From Verrucomicrobiota bacterium (GTDB taxonomy: Bacteria > Verrucomicrobiota > Verrucomicrobiia > Verrucomicrobiales > DEV007), in contig JAHDID010000035.1 of NCBI GenBank assembly GCA_020630975.1, forward strand, positions 1 through 64,000: a stretch of 64,000 bases of DNA, written 5' to 3'. Below the pieces are notes generated by a model. The model was not told the DNA's origin and did no database searches. It worked only from the letters and a program-made list of their open reading frames with translations. Made by a program: the position numbers and the translations under genes. Below are positions 53,255 through 61,448 of this stretch, piece by piece (positions within the stretch are counted from its first letter, which is position 1; every line of letters starts with the position of its first letter).

Positions 53255-53297
53255 ATGTAGCGCCTCGCAAGCCGGAGGCGAAAAAGAAGTAGTGAGC
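53255..53297 (+). repeat. 43-bp direct repeat, copy 2 (orphan ThuA 3' end)
   Basis: A second copy of the last codons, stop and next bases of the ThuA-like gene, with no open reading frame leading into it. Confidence 0.9.
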
Positions 53298-53398
53298 AGG
53301 TAGCGGAATTCCCCAGAATTCTGAATACGGAGTCAATACTGGGCAGATTGAGATCTGCCTCTACTCACATTAGCCAGCGTATATCTGCGGCTCACCTG

Positions 53399-54847
53399 TT
53401 ATGGGCCGGTTTTGTAATCTTCAAAAGTGAATCCCCCTGGGAATTCGTACTGCCAGACGATGTCACCCTTGCGGCGGTCTCGGTAAGGAAAGCCTCGGTC
53501 GTCTTTTCGGTTCTGGCCAATCGAGTAAATGACAGGACCTGCCGAACGCGTACCGGCGGGGATGAACTTCAGGTCGGCTCCGGAGAATGGATCTTCCGTG
53601 ACATCAGTTGGCATTTTTAGTTCGGCGAGGGAGTTGGGGTAGCTTTCGCGGCTGTTCTTGTATTGCTCCATAGCGATAGCGACCTTGGCGAGGCGGATGT
53701 GTGCGGCGGCTTCGGTGAATTTGTCGGGTAGATTACCGCCAATCGCGTCTCCCATAAAGTTCCAGCAAATGAAAGGGATGCCAGTGTCGAGGCGAGTGGT
53801 GGAAGGTGCTAGGATCCCTCGAACATTCTCCTGACTACGTATCCAAGCGAGCTTATACCAGCCATTCGGGATGATGATGACTAGCAAGTTAGAGGTGTAG
53901 TCGGAGAGCGCATCTCGCCAATTGTGAGGACTAGGCAATACGGATCTCAAATCGAGTAGTGAATCCTGAATGTCACTATTAGCTTCGATTCTCCCGCTAA
54001 GGGTAAATAATTTATAGCGGTTTTCCCAAGCGAATGCTCGTTCTGAGTAAAATGTGGAAACAGGTACGTCTGCTGTATGAGGCAGGCGATCAAGAAGGTC
54101 AGTGATCAGGTTCAGTTGTTCAGGAGTCCATACGCGGAGGGAAATTCCTTCCCAAACAAGATTGTTAATCTGTCCGAAAAAGGTTGCTGCTATCAAGCTG
54201 TTAATTAGATAATCGTCTGCTATCAAGATATTACAGAGTTTGATCATAGTAGCTATATCTGAAATAGCTTCTTGCCCAGAATGATTCTGTATCTTTGCAG
54301 CGGCTCTAAAATACAGAGCGTAATTTGTTCTGCGGACAAGTGTGAGATAATCAAATGTCTGAATGTAGTCAATGTTGCCGCCTAAGCAGTCTGCTTTTGC
54401 TATAAGAGGTGTTATTTTGTGAAGGTAAGCCGTCTTCTGCGAGGAAATTTTCAGGTAGGATTCTGCCTCAGAGGCTTTGTCGGAAATCCCATCAAAGTAG
54501 AACAGTTCTTTGAAAGGTGTTTTTCGGCAAGCTTGGTAGCCATACCTCACGGTTCGGCCAGTACTGGAAAAGAGATCCCTTGGGTCGTAGGTATCTACAA
54601 CAGTAAGTTTGTTGCTTTCGAGTAAGTGAGTCAGCCAAGTGTCCTTTTTCTGCGTTGGCCGGACTAGCCATTCACCTGCTTTTTCGCAGCGGTTCTGGTA
54701 AAGATGGATGGCGTAGGTGCCTCTGAGATTTTCGAAAGTGTAAAATCCTGTAATGAGGATGATCGCGTAGATGATCCACCGCCATAGCCAATGGACTGTT
54801 TCTTTAAAGCTGTTATGTAGCGAGCTCATCTCTGGATCAGTTTGCAT
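53399..54847 (-). CDS. membrane-anchored paralogue B, hypothetical
   Basis: 482 residues (an ATG at 54829 is an alternative start). One N-terminal membrane helix (WLWRWIIYAIILITGFYTFENLRG), then a large helical extracytoplasmic region. Near the C-terminus is the pattern AKVAIAMEQYKNSRESYPNSLAEL...DPFSGADLKFIP...VIYSIGQNRKDD, which resembles the C-terminal part of type II secretion pseudopilin-like proteins common in Verrucomicrobiota. It is clearly paralogous to the next gene upstream (shared FY.(F/I)EN.RG, RCE/A.AGEWLV.P, NGW.KL.WI.SQE). Starts 11 bases inside that gene. Confidence 0.65.
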   Translation of the reverse strand: MQTDPEMSSLHNSFKETVHWLWRWIIYAIILITGFYTFENLRGTYAIHLYQNRCEKAGEWLVRPTQKKDTWLTHLLESNKLTVVDTYDPRDLFSSTGRTVRYGYQACRKTPFKELFYFDGISDKASEAESYLKISSQKTAYLHKITPLIAKADCLGGNIDYIQTFDYLTLVRRTNYALYFRAAAKIQNHSGQEAISDIATMIKLCNILIADDYLINSLIAATFFGQINNLVWEGISLRVWTPEQLNLITDLLDRLPHTADVPVSTFYSERAFAWENRYKLFTLSGRIEANSDIQDSLLDLRSVLPSPHNWRDALSDYTSNLLVIIIPNGWYKLAWIRSQENVRGILAPSTTRLDTGIPFICWNFMGDAIGGNLPDKFTEAAAHIRLAKVAIAMEQYKNSRESYPNSLAELKMPTDVTEDPFSGADLKFIPAGTRSAGPVIYSIGQNRKDDRGFPYRDRRKGDIVWQYEFPGGFTFEDYKTGP

Positions 54848-56222
54848 TTGAACTGGTGTATCGCCAGGTGATATCGTCTTTTACTCCGAACTCAGAGATC
54901 TCTCCGCCGTCATCCGATTTGTTCGGACCTACGGAGTAGATGATAGGGCGTGAAGAGCTGTCTGCGGGTGGAATGTAGCGCAGAGCTGCGGAGGTGAATG
55001 GGTCCGTGAAAAACTTTTTGTCGATGTACTCTGGACTGAGTTGATCGAATGCAGCAGGGTAAGAACTGTGGTCAAGGTGGTAGAGCTCGAGTGCGAGAGC
55101 GATTCTGCAGAGTCGCAAAGCTGCAGTGGCGGGTGCGCAGGATGCAGCAACTGAAGATAGGTCATATGATTGATAGCGATGCCATATCCTGAAATACCAC
55201 CCGTGATCTAGGCGCTTTGAGTGACTCCAGTTAAGAGCGCGGAAGTCCTCCTGGCTTTTGATCCACCAAAGCTTATGCCAGCCATTCGGGGTGAATCGCA
55301 GGATATACTTTGCGAGGTCTACATAATCTTCTGACCAGCCGGGGATGGTGAGTTGATTATGCAAGTCGTATACAGGTTTCTTGGAGATTCGTCCTCGCAG
55401 GGTGAAAAAATCCTGTCGGTTAGTCCAGGTTAAATACCTTTCGGTTGCGTATATCCGCAAAGGTAATGTGGGTGCGGTTTCTATCTTCGAAAAGTCTTCA
55501 GATAGGGATTGTATCTGGGCTTGGTTCAAAACATTATTATCTAGCATCTCCCAGATAGAATCTGCAATGCAAATGTTGGCTCTCTGTGCAGCGAGGAATT
55601 CTAGCAGGGTGCCGTCGCGATATAAAAGCTGTCGTAATTTGATAGCGCTTTGGATATCTGTGATTGCATGTTGATTTTTGTTTGTCGCAATCTTCGCTGA
55701 AGCTGAGAAGTAGAGGTAGGGAGGACCGTCAATAATCGAGGGTGATTTATCTTCCAAGTCGTCTGACCATGTTAGTAGGAAATCTGCTTGATCTATAATC
55801 TCTTTGAATTCCTGTATCGGGCCTGAGTGGATTTTCAAATATTCGTGAGCAGCAGATTGGTTGGTCCAATTTCCAGAGCGTTGAATGCTTTGATCAAACG
55901 GATAACACTTAACGGCTTGAAATCCGTAGGGGTGTTGGGTTCCGTAAATATCCATATCAAAATGGTCTAGGTTGTTAGCATACAGACCGCGTTCGTTATG
56001 TCCTGCTGCCTGAAGCAGAGCCGCTAGATTGAAGCCGTCTCTCTTCGGATGCACTAACCACTCGCCTGCTTCTGCACAGCGTTTCTCATACTGACGTATC
56101 GCAAATTCGCCGCGGATATTCTCGATGGTGTAAAACCCTCCTACCACAACGACCGCCCAGATCGCCCATCGCCATCCCCAGGGTACTTTTTCTTTCCAGC
56201 GTTGTCGCAGGGTCTTCCTCAT
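54837..56222 (-). CDS. membrane-anchored paralogue A, hypothetical
   Basis: 461 residues. N-terminal anchor WGWRWAIWAVVVVGGFYTIENIRG, then RCAEAGEWLVHP, a long helical middle, NGWHKLWWIKSQEDFRALNW, and the C-terminal LALELYHLDHSSYPAAFDQL...DPFTSAALRYIPP...IIYSVGPNKSDDGG. Same architecture as paralogue B. Its start overlaps the outer-membrane factor gene's stop by four bases (ATGA), so it is translated from the efflux operon mRNA. Function unknown. Confidence 0.65.
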   Translation of the reverse strand: MRKTLRQRWKEKVPWGWRWAIWAVVVVGGFYTIENIRGEFAIRQYEKRCAEAGEWLVHPKRDGFNLAALLQAAGHNERGLYANNLDHFDMDIYGTQHPYGFQAVKCYPFDQSIQRSGNWTNQSAAHEYLKIHSGPIQEFKEIIDQADFLLTWSDDLEDKSPSIIDGPPYLYFSASAKIATNKNQHAITDIQSAIKLRQLLYRDGTLLEFLAAQRANICIADSIWEMLDNNVLNQAQIQSLSEDFSKIETAPTLPLRIYATERYLTWTNRQDFFTLRGRISKKPVYDLHNQLTIPGWSEDYVDLAKYILRFTPNGWHKLWWIKSQEDFRALNWSHSKRLDHGWYFRIWHRYQSYDLSSVAASCAPATAALRLCRIALALELYHLDHSSYPAAFDQLSPEYIDKKFFTDPFTSAALRYIPPADSSSRPIIYSVGPNKSDDGGEISEFGVKDDITWRYTSSNAN

Positions 56223-57676
56223 CTCTGCGCCTCCGCGTCTCTGCGTGCGGCTTTTAGCTCTACTTCGGGCGCAGCACTACGGTCGACGCAGCCTCCCCCC
56301 AGCGCGCGGACTACTGCTACATGATCTCGTAGGGCTGCCTCTTGTAGGATGACTTGGGTGCGGCGGGCTGCTAGGTGGCTGCGCTCGGCCTCGAGGACTT
56401 CTACCTGAGAGACCAGTCCGGCTCGGAAATTGGCGATGACATTGCTGCGTGCCTCGGCTAGGGCGGAGACCTCGCGCTGCACGCTAGCTAGCTGGCGCTG
56501 GCGGCTGGCCAGACTGGCGTAGGCAGCATCGATATCGCCGACCACGGTCGCTAGTGTCGATCGATAGTGAGCTGCGGCCTCATCCGTCTGGGCGCGGCGC
56601 AGGGGGATGGTGGCGAGACGCTGAGGATCGTAGATAGGCAGATCTAGCGATGGGCCTAGCTCGCGGCGCCAAACACCGAAATTGGCCAAAAAGAAGTGGG
56701 GCGAAGCGCCCATGAGATTACCGTTCACTTTGAAGCTGGGCAGCAGATCGAGGCGCGCCACCTCCTCGATCCGAAAGGCGGCTCGAACTCGATCTTCGGC
56801 AGCGAGTAGCGAAGGGTGAGCGGCGATCAGCTCGCAGAAATCTCGCTCGGGGACCGCTGGAACGTGGGTGAGGAGCCTTTTTGCGGCTGTGTCGCCTCGA
56901 CGATCGCGGTGTAGGCCGCCCATCAGAGTCGCTAGTTCCACCTCGGCCAGCTGCTGTAGGCGGTAGAGCTCCTCGCGAGCGCGGTCGAGTTTTTCATACT
57001 CGGCCTCCATTCGTAGCACTTCCGTCTCGGCGACCAGACCGGCGTCTAGACGGTCGCGGAGGATTTTTAGGATGTCGGCATTGGCATCGACAGCCTCGCC
57101 TAGGATACTGCGCTCCGCGCTGAGACGACTGATCCTTAGGCGCGATTCAACCACGCGGCTGGTGAGCATGAGGCGGGCGCCGGCTAGCTCCCAGTAGAGG
57201 GCGCGTCGGCTCAGTTGGGCAGATTCTCTGGCGCGCTGGAGTTTATCAAAGAGGTCTAGCTCCCACTGTAGCTGTGCGGAGCCAGTCCACGGCTTCAGCT
57301 CGTAGGGCCCAAAGTCGGGCTCGCGTGCCTCGCCGACTCGGTAGCCGTAGCCGAGATTGAGCCTAGGCCAGCTGGCTTTGCGGGCTTTTTCCACCTGAGC
57401 ATCGGCTCCGGCGAGCCGAGCTGCGATCTGCTGGAGGTCGGCAGACTCAGCTAGAGCAGTGGTCACGTCGCGATCGATCTGGCTATCGCCATAGGCTCGC
57501 CACCACTGTGGGGCGATGCGCTGCTGTGCCCATGCCGGAGTGTGGTGCGCAGCTACCGGCCCCCGTAGCGATGCTGCAGCAGGCTCCTCTCGAGGCGTGA
57601 GCGCCTGACAACCGACCAGGCCTGCCAAAGACAGGGCCAGTAGAGCGAGTGAGAGAGCTGTGGATACCGTTTTCAA
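56219..57676 (-). CDS. outer-membrane efflux lipoprotein (TolC/NodT-like)
   Basis: 485 residues from the TTG at 57676, chosen because it leads straight into a lipoprotein signal (MKTVSTALSLALLALSLAGLVGC, lipidated Cys about 23); another TTG at 57697 would add seven residues encoded by the repeat array. Two internally related halves of the OMF fold are visible: QLQWELDLFDKLQRARESAQ and ...DLPIYDPQRLATIPLRRAQTDEAAAHYRSTLATVVGDIDAAYASL, with long helices forming the periplasmic tunnel. It completes a tripartite exporter with the ABC and MFP genes upstream. No ribosome binding site is seen; the start codon lies inside repeat array D. Confidence 0.82.
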   Translation of the reverse strand: MKTVSTALSLALLALSLAGLVGCQALTPREEPAAASLRGPVAAHHTPAWAQQRIAPQWWRAYGDSQIDRDVTTALAESADLQQIAARLAGADAQVEKARKASWPRLNLGYGYRVGEAREPDFGPYELKPWTGSAQLQWELDLFDKLQRARESAQLSRRALYWELAGARLMLTSRVVESRLRISRLSAERSILGEAVDANADILKILRDRLDAGLVAETEVLRMEAEYEKLDRAREELYRLQQLAEVELATLMGGLHRDRRGDTAAKRLLTHVPAVPERDFCELIAAHPSLLAAEDRVRAAFRIEEVARLDLLPSFKVNGNLMGASPHFFLANFGVWRRELGPSLDLPIYDPQRLATIPLRRAQTDEAAAHYRSTLATVVGDIDAAYASLASRQRQLASVQREVSALAEARSNVIANFRAGLVSQVEVLEAERSHLAARRTQVILQEAALRDHVAVVRALGGGCVDRSAAPEVELKAARRDAEAQR

Positions 57677-57727
57677 TAGGGTACAGTCCAGATTCAATAG
57701 GGTACAAAAAAATCTGAATAGGGTACA
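57672..57727 (+). repeat. 21-bp-step repeat array D (three units)
   Basis: Cores at 57672-57685, 57693-57706 and 57714-57727 (the last begins CTG), 21 bases apart; spacers GTCCAGA and AAAAAAT. It lies between the lipoprotein gene and the outer-membrane factor gene and contains the latter's probable start codon. Confidence 0.9.
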
Positions 57728-57776
57728 ATCGTGTCATACCCCTGTGTCTCGTGCTCTGGGTCGACGCTAGCACTTT

Positions 57777-58391
57777 CTATTCTTTGATAAAGATAAAAGT
57801 ATCGCCATCCATCTCGATACGGCCGCCTTCGACCACGGGGGGCGCATCTTTGTAGGGCGAGGGATCGGTCACGCTGAAGGCACTGGCATTGACGAGTAGA
57901 TTTTTGTCATTGGAGCCTTCGGCGATGGTGCCCTTTACAGTGAGGTAGCTGAGCTCTGTGATACCGCGATAGCCCTGTAGGCCCGCCTTCAGAGGTCGGC
58001 CATCCTCGCCGAGGAGTTGGATGGTGGCGACGGAGGTTTTGATCACGTCTGGATCGTCGCAGCAGACATCCCATGGGGTAGGGCACTCGTCGCCGGGTAT
58101 GCGATTGCAGGGAGTGATCTTGGTGGGATCGCCGAGCACGACCATGGCGCGCCCATCGATGAAGGGCTGAGTGCGGCCCATCACCTCTCCGGCGAGTACG
58201 ATCTCTCGGCCGGGAGTGGGGTCTGAGAATACTTCGGAGATCTGGGCGGGATCTGCTGGTGCTTCCTCGGTATAGAAAGCTTCGAGTAGGTCTGCCGAGT
58301 TGGTGTCAGTTTGGGTAGTGGTTTCTTTATCGCTCTGGCATGCGCTTAGCAGCAGGGCGAGTGGTAGGATCAGGTAGTGGTGTCTTTTCAT
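57777..58391 (-). CDS. efflux-operon lipoprotein, hypothetical
   Basis: 204 residues. Lipoprotein signal MKRHHYLILPLALLLSAC (Cys about 18). The mature part is beta-rich with a Cys cluster (TPCNRIPGDECPTPWDVCCDD) that could bind metal or form disulfides, and strand repeats (IVLAGEVMGRTQPF, LTVKGTIAEGSN) suggesting an OB-like fold. Family not recognised. It lies nine bases after the stop of the second permease gene, so it belongs to the exporter operon. Confidence 0.65.
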   Translation of the reverse strand: MKRHHYLILPLALLLSACQSDKETTTQTDTNSADLLEAFYTEEAPADPAQISEVFSDPTPGREIVLAGEVMGRTQPFIDGRAMVVLGDPTKITPCNRIPGDECPTPWDVCCDDPDVIKTSVATIQLLGEDGRPLKAGLQGYRGITELSYLTVKGTIAEGSNDKNLLVNASAFSVTDPSPYKDAPPVVEGGRIEMDGDTFIFIKE

Positions 58392-58400
58392 AAGTCTAGA

Positions 58401-59549
58401 TTAGTTAGAGCGTAGAGCTTTGGGTAAAGGCGGGGCTAGGGTACGCCAGGCGGGTGGCAGGATGCCGATGGTGCCGAGTAGGATACCGATACTGAGACCG
58501 GTGATGATGACTAGTGGTGTCAGTGATAGGCGAAAGGTGCCGATAGAGAAAGGCACGGTGCGGCCATCGAGAAATACCAGTGCGACGATGAGCGCTAGCA
58601 GTGTGCCAGTAAGTGTGGCGAGCAGCGACTCCTGTACCAGCGAGATAAAGATAGCTCGCCGTGTGTAGCCGATCGACTGCAGTGTGGCCAGCTCTTTGAT
58701 GCGCGAGGCAAAGGCGGCGTAGAGAGTATTGAGACCACCAAAGATGGCACCGGCAGCTACGAGCATGGCAGTGAGCCAGGTCATGGTGCGGATCGGAGCG
58801 TAGAATCCGCTGAGCTTGGCGAAGTAGTGATCCTCGCGGATAGCGGCTAGCTCCAGATCGTTGCGCTGCAGGGTGAATATCTCGACATCCTCGGCCTCGG
58901 CAGTGTCTAGCCGTAGCACGACTGATGATAGGGTATCGCGCTGGGTGAGGGTGGCGAGGTCGTTTCTCTCGAACCAGACCTCCGACTCGAGCACGGTGCC
59001 CGGCGCGGTAAAGATGCCTGATATGGTAAACTCGGCGGACCCGAAGTTAAGCACTTTGCCTACTGCCAGGGCTTCCTCGTCGACGCCGAGTTTTCGGTAA
59101 ACCAGCGAGCCGACCATGACCTCTCCCGGACTGGGGAAGCGTCCTTCGAGGAGTCGTACCGTCTGGTGCACGAGTAGAGATTTCTCGGTGACGCCACGCA
59201 GCAGTCCCTGGGCTTTATCTTTACCCGGTATCTGTAGTGGCGCCTGATAGACGATCTCGCCCGATACTGCAGTCTGGCCGAGTGTCTGGTGCAGGCCTCG
59301 GATAGCCGTGGCGGCGATGGCTTCGGCCTCTAGGTGCACCTCGGATCTCTCGATTGATTCCTCGGAGCCTTTACCCATCAGGATGACATTCTGCGCAGAG
59401 CCAGAGGCCGACAGCACGCCGGACATCCCTTGGTTGAGAGCGGTCGCGGCCATCAGCAGAAACACCACCAAAGCCGATCCGCCCACGGTCTGGAGCAAGC
59501 GCCCCGGGTCGCGGAAGAGGTTTCTGACGGCGTAGGTAAAAGGTAGCAT
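58401..59549 (-). CDS. FtsX-like ABC transporter permease 2
   Basis: 382 residues from the ATG at 59549, whose N-terminus (MLPFTYAVRNLFRDPGRLLQTVGGSALVVFLL) is typical of MacB/LolC-type permeases; an in-frame ATG at 59618 would add 23 unlikely residues. TM1 at about 18-40, a large periplasmic domain (about 45-255), then three C-terminal helices (TWLTAMLVAAGAIFGGLNTLYAA, SLLATLTGTLLALIVALVF, LVIITGLSIGILLGTIGIL). It lacks a fused ATPase and uses the separate ATPase at 60762. Confidence 0.85.
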   Translation of the reverse strand: MLPFTYAVRNLFRDPGRLLQTVGGSALVVFLLMAATALNQGMSGVLSASGSAQNVILMGKGSEESIERSEVHLEAEAIAATAIRGLHQTLGQTAVSGEIVYQAPLQIPGKDKAQGLLRGVTEKSLLVHQTVRLLEGRFPSPGEVMVGSLVYRKLGVDEEALAVGKVLNFGSAEFTISGIFTAPGTVLESEVWFERNDLATLTQRDTLSSVVLRLDTAEAEDVEIFTLQRNDLELAAIREDHYFAKLSGFYAPIRTMTWLTAMLVAAGAIFGGLNTLYAAFASRIKELATLQSIGYTRRAIFISLVQESLLATLTGTLLALIVALVFLDGRTVPFSIGTFRLSLTPLVIITGLSIGILLGTIGILPPAWRTLAPPLPKALRSN

Positions 59550-59552
59550 GTT

Positions 59553-59617
59553 TGTTCTTTGTTCTTTGTTCTTTGTGATCGGTCCGATTAGTCGGATCGG
59601 TCGGATCTGACCGATCA
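59553..59617. repeat. heptanucleotide repeat and imperfect palindrome between permease genes
   Basis: Three copies of TGTTCTT in a row (59553-59573), directly before the start of permease 2 on the minus strand. They are followed by an imperfect palindrome bounded by GATCGGTC (59577) and GACCGATC (ending 59616). Low-complexity leader with no visible ribosome binding site. Confidence 0.65.
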
Positions 59618-59625
59618 TTTGTTAG

Positions 59626-60765
59626 TTAGGCATTTAGTGTCTGGATCAGTGGTTTGGAGGTGGCTTTCCAGGCGGGGTAGAGGGAGGCTAGCATGCCTAG
59701 GGCTAGGGCGATGCCGATCGCTCGTAGGAGCACCTCTACAGATGGCGCTAGTGCTAGGGTGAGGCCTTCGTTGCCTAGGGTGAATGAGCGGAAATGGAAA
59801 AAGGCGAAGGCGCTGGCGATGCCGAGGAGGCCACCGAGTAGGCCGAGTAATAGGCCCTCGATCACGACTAGCCAGCTGATCTGTAGCCTGGAAAAACCGA
59901 TGGTCTGTAGGATGGCGGTTTCTTTGACTCGGCTCCGCACGATCAGGAGTAGGGCATTGGCGACTAGGCCGAGCACGGCGGTGACTGCGCCGATTCCTAG
60001 CCAGCGGGTGAAGGCGATCAGCTCGATCATCTGCTTGGCCGTCTCGGCGAAGAAGGCTTTCTCCGGTCGGGTGTCGGTAGGCTGCTGATCGGAGCTAAAG
60101 GTCAGGTCGATCTGAGCGGCTACGGACTCCAGCTGATCGGCGGAGTCGACTTTCACATTGAATTGGGTGACCACTCCCAAGCCGACTCGCGATGCCTGCT
60201 GAAGGAAGGGCAGGTGGACGTAGGCGACATTGTTATCCTGAGCCGAGTCGCTCTCGATGATGGCGGCCACGTTTACATTCACTCCCACGGCTTCGAATTT
60301 ATCGCCAGCCGTCAGTCCGCGGCGCCGGGCAAAATGTTTGCCGACCATGGCCGCATCGGTGCGCTGCGAAAAGGCATCCCAACTACCCTCGACGATGCGG
60401 ATGTCGGGGTTGTAGTCGCGCAGGTCCTCCGGCGGCACCCCGCGAAAGGTGATGACATCTAGCGATGCCCCGCAATTGTTCACCGTGATCTGGATGGGGA
60501 TGACTTCGCGCACACCGGGTATAGAGGCGATGGTGGAGTGGTAGTGCTCGGGTAGTCGCGAGGTGGAGGGGCAGTAGCGATTTTCTCGGTAGACGACTAG
60601 CGTGGTATCGTCGGCCGTGGCCTGTGTCGCGACTGCTAGTGAGTGCTGCATGGTCTCCACCGCCGCGTAGAGAAACATACCTGCTGCGACTCCTAGTAGA
60701 GTCAGGAGTGTGCGCAGTTTGTTGCGGGATAGGCTTTTCAGCGATAGGGCGATGAATTGGCTCAT
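59626..60765 (-). CDS. FtsX-like ABC transporter permease 1
   Basis: 379 residues. TM1 at about 17-37 (LLTLLGVAAGMFLYAAVETM), a MacB-type periplasmic domain (about 40-245), and three C-terminal helices (WLGIGAVTAVLGLVANALLL, GLLLGLLGGLLGIASAFAFF, LLRAIGIALALGMLASLYPAW). Its start overlaps the ATPase gene's stop by four bases (ATGA). It pairs with permease 2, presumably as a heterodimer. Confidence 0.88.
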   Translation of the reverse strand: MSQFIALSLKSLSRNKLRTLLTLLGVAAGMFLYAAVETMQHSLAVATQATADDTTLVVYRENRYCPSTSRLPEHYHSTIASIPGVREVIPIQITVNNCGASLDVITFRGVPPEDLRDYNPDIRIVEGSWDAFSQRTDAAMVGKHFARRRGLTAGDKFEAVGVNVNVAAIIESDSAQDNNVAYVHLPFLQQASRVGLGVVTQFNVKVDSADQLESVAAQIDLTFSSDQQPTDTRPEKAFFAETAKQMIELIAFTRWLGIGAVTAVLGLVANALLLIVRSRVKETAILQTIGFSRLQISWLVVIEGLLLGLLGGLLGIASAFAFFHFRSFTLGNEGLTLALAPSVEVLLRAIGIALALGMLASLYPAWKATSKPLIQTLNA

Positions 60766-61448
60766 GATCCCGATATCAACTGGCCTTTCTCCAGATGCAA
60801 AGTCCGATGCGCTGCCGAGGCTGCCTTCGGATCGTGGGTGACCATGACGATGGTTTTGCCGTGGTCATTGGCCAGTGAATCGAGCAATCCGAGGATGGAA
60901 TCCGCCGACTCGCGGTCGAGGTCGCCAGTTGGCTCGTCGGCTACCAGTAGCCCAGGATCGTGGACGATGGCTCTGGCTATGGCTACGCGCTGCTCCTGGC
61001 CACCGGATAGCTCGGTGGGGCGGTGGGTGGCGCGATCAGCTAGGCCGACTAGGTCGAGGGCGGCTAGTATCCGCTGGCGGCGTTCGCGTTTGGATAGTTT
61101 CTGCAGGAGTAGGGGCAGCTCGACATTCTCGTAGGCGGTGAGGATGGGGATCAGGTGGTAGAGCTGAAAGATGTAGCCGACATGATCGGAGCGCCAGCGA
61201 GTGAGCTTAGCTCGGCTGAGTCCACCGAGGTCCCGTCCCTGTACCTGTAGTAGTCCTGAAGTGGGGCTATCGATACCGGCGATCAGATTGAGCAGGGTAG
61301 TCTTGCCAGAGCCAGATGGCCCCATGAGCGCTAGGAACTCGCCGGATGGTACGTCGAGCGATAAGTCCTGCAGCGGGGTGATCAGGGTCTTACCCTTGTG
61401 GTAGGACTTGGTCAGGCTTTGGATGTGGATATAGGCAGAATCACTCAT
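60762..61448 (-). CDS. ABC transporter ATPase, LolD/MacB type
   Basis: 228 residues. Walker A GPSGSGKTTLL, Q-loop region with YIFQLYHLIPILTAYENVELPL, signature LSGGQEQRVAIARA, Walker B LLVADEPTGDLD, H-loop VTHDPKA. It powers the two FtsX permeases. Overlaps both neighbours by four bases. Substrate unknown; such MacB-like machines export peptides, lipids or lipoproteins by mechanotransmission. Confidence 0.95.
   Translation of the reverse strand: MSDSAYIHIQSLTKSYHKGKTLITPLQDLSLDVPSGEFLALMGPSGSGKTTLLNLIAGIDSPTSGLLQVQGRDLGGLSRAKLTRWRSDHVGYIFQLYHLIPILTAYENVELPLLLQKLSKRERRQRILAALDLVGLADRATHRPTELSGGQEQRVAIARAIVHDPGLLVADEPTGDLDRESADSILGLLDSLANDHGKTIVMVTHDPKAASAAHRTLHLEKGQLISGS

Larger units (their letters stand above)
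52909..53398. other. 490-bp intergenic region with repeats
   Basis: No gene seen. It contains the second copy of the ThuA gene's 3' end (53255-53297), an inverted-repeat element (53050-53166), and a phrase AATCCGTGTCATCCGTGG near 52930 that resembles the CTGTGTCATCTGTG words inside the inverted-repeat element. Confidence 0.7.

Noticed and set aside
43444-57676. Treating the RND pump and the outer-membrane factor as one operon
   Set aside because: They are more than 8 kb apart on opposite strands; the factor is embedded in the ABC-FtsX operon instead.
4109-57727. Reading the 14-base arrays as CRISPR
   Set aside because: Spacers are only 7 bases, are partly shared between loci, there are two or three units per locus, and no cas gene is present.
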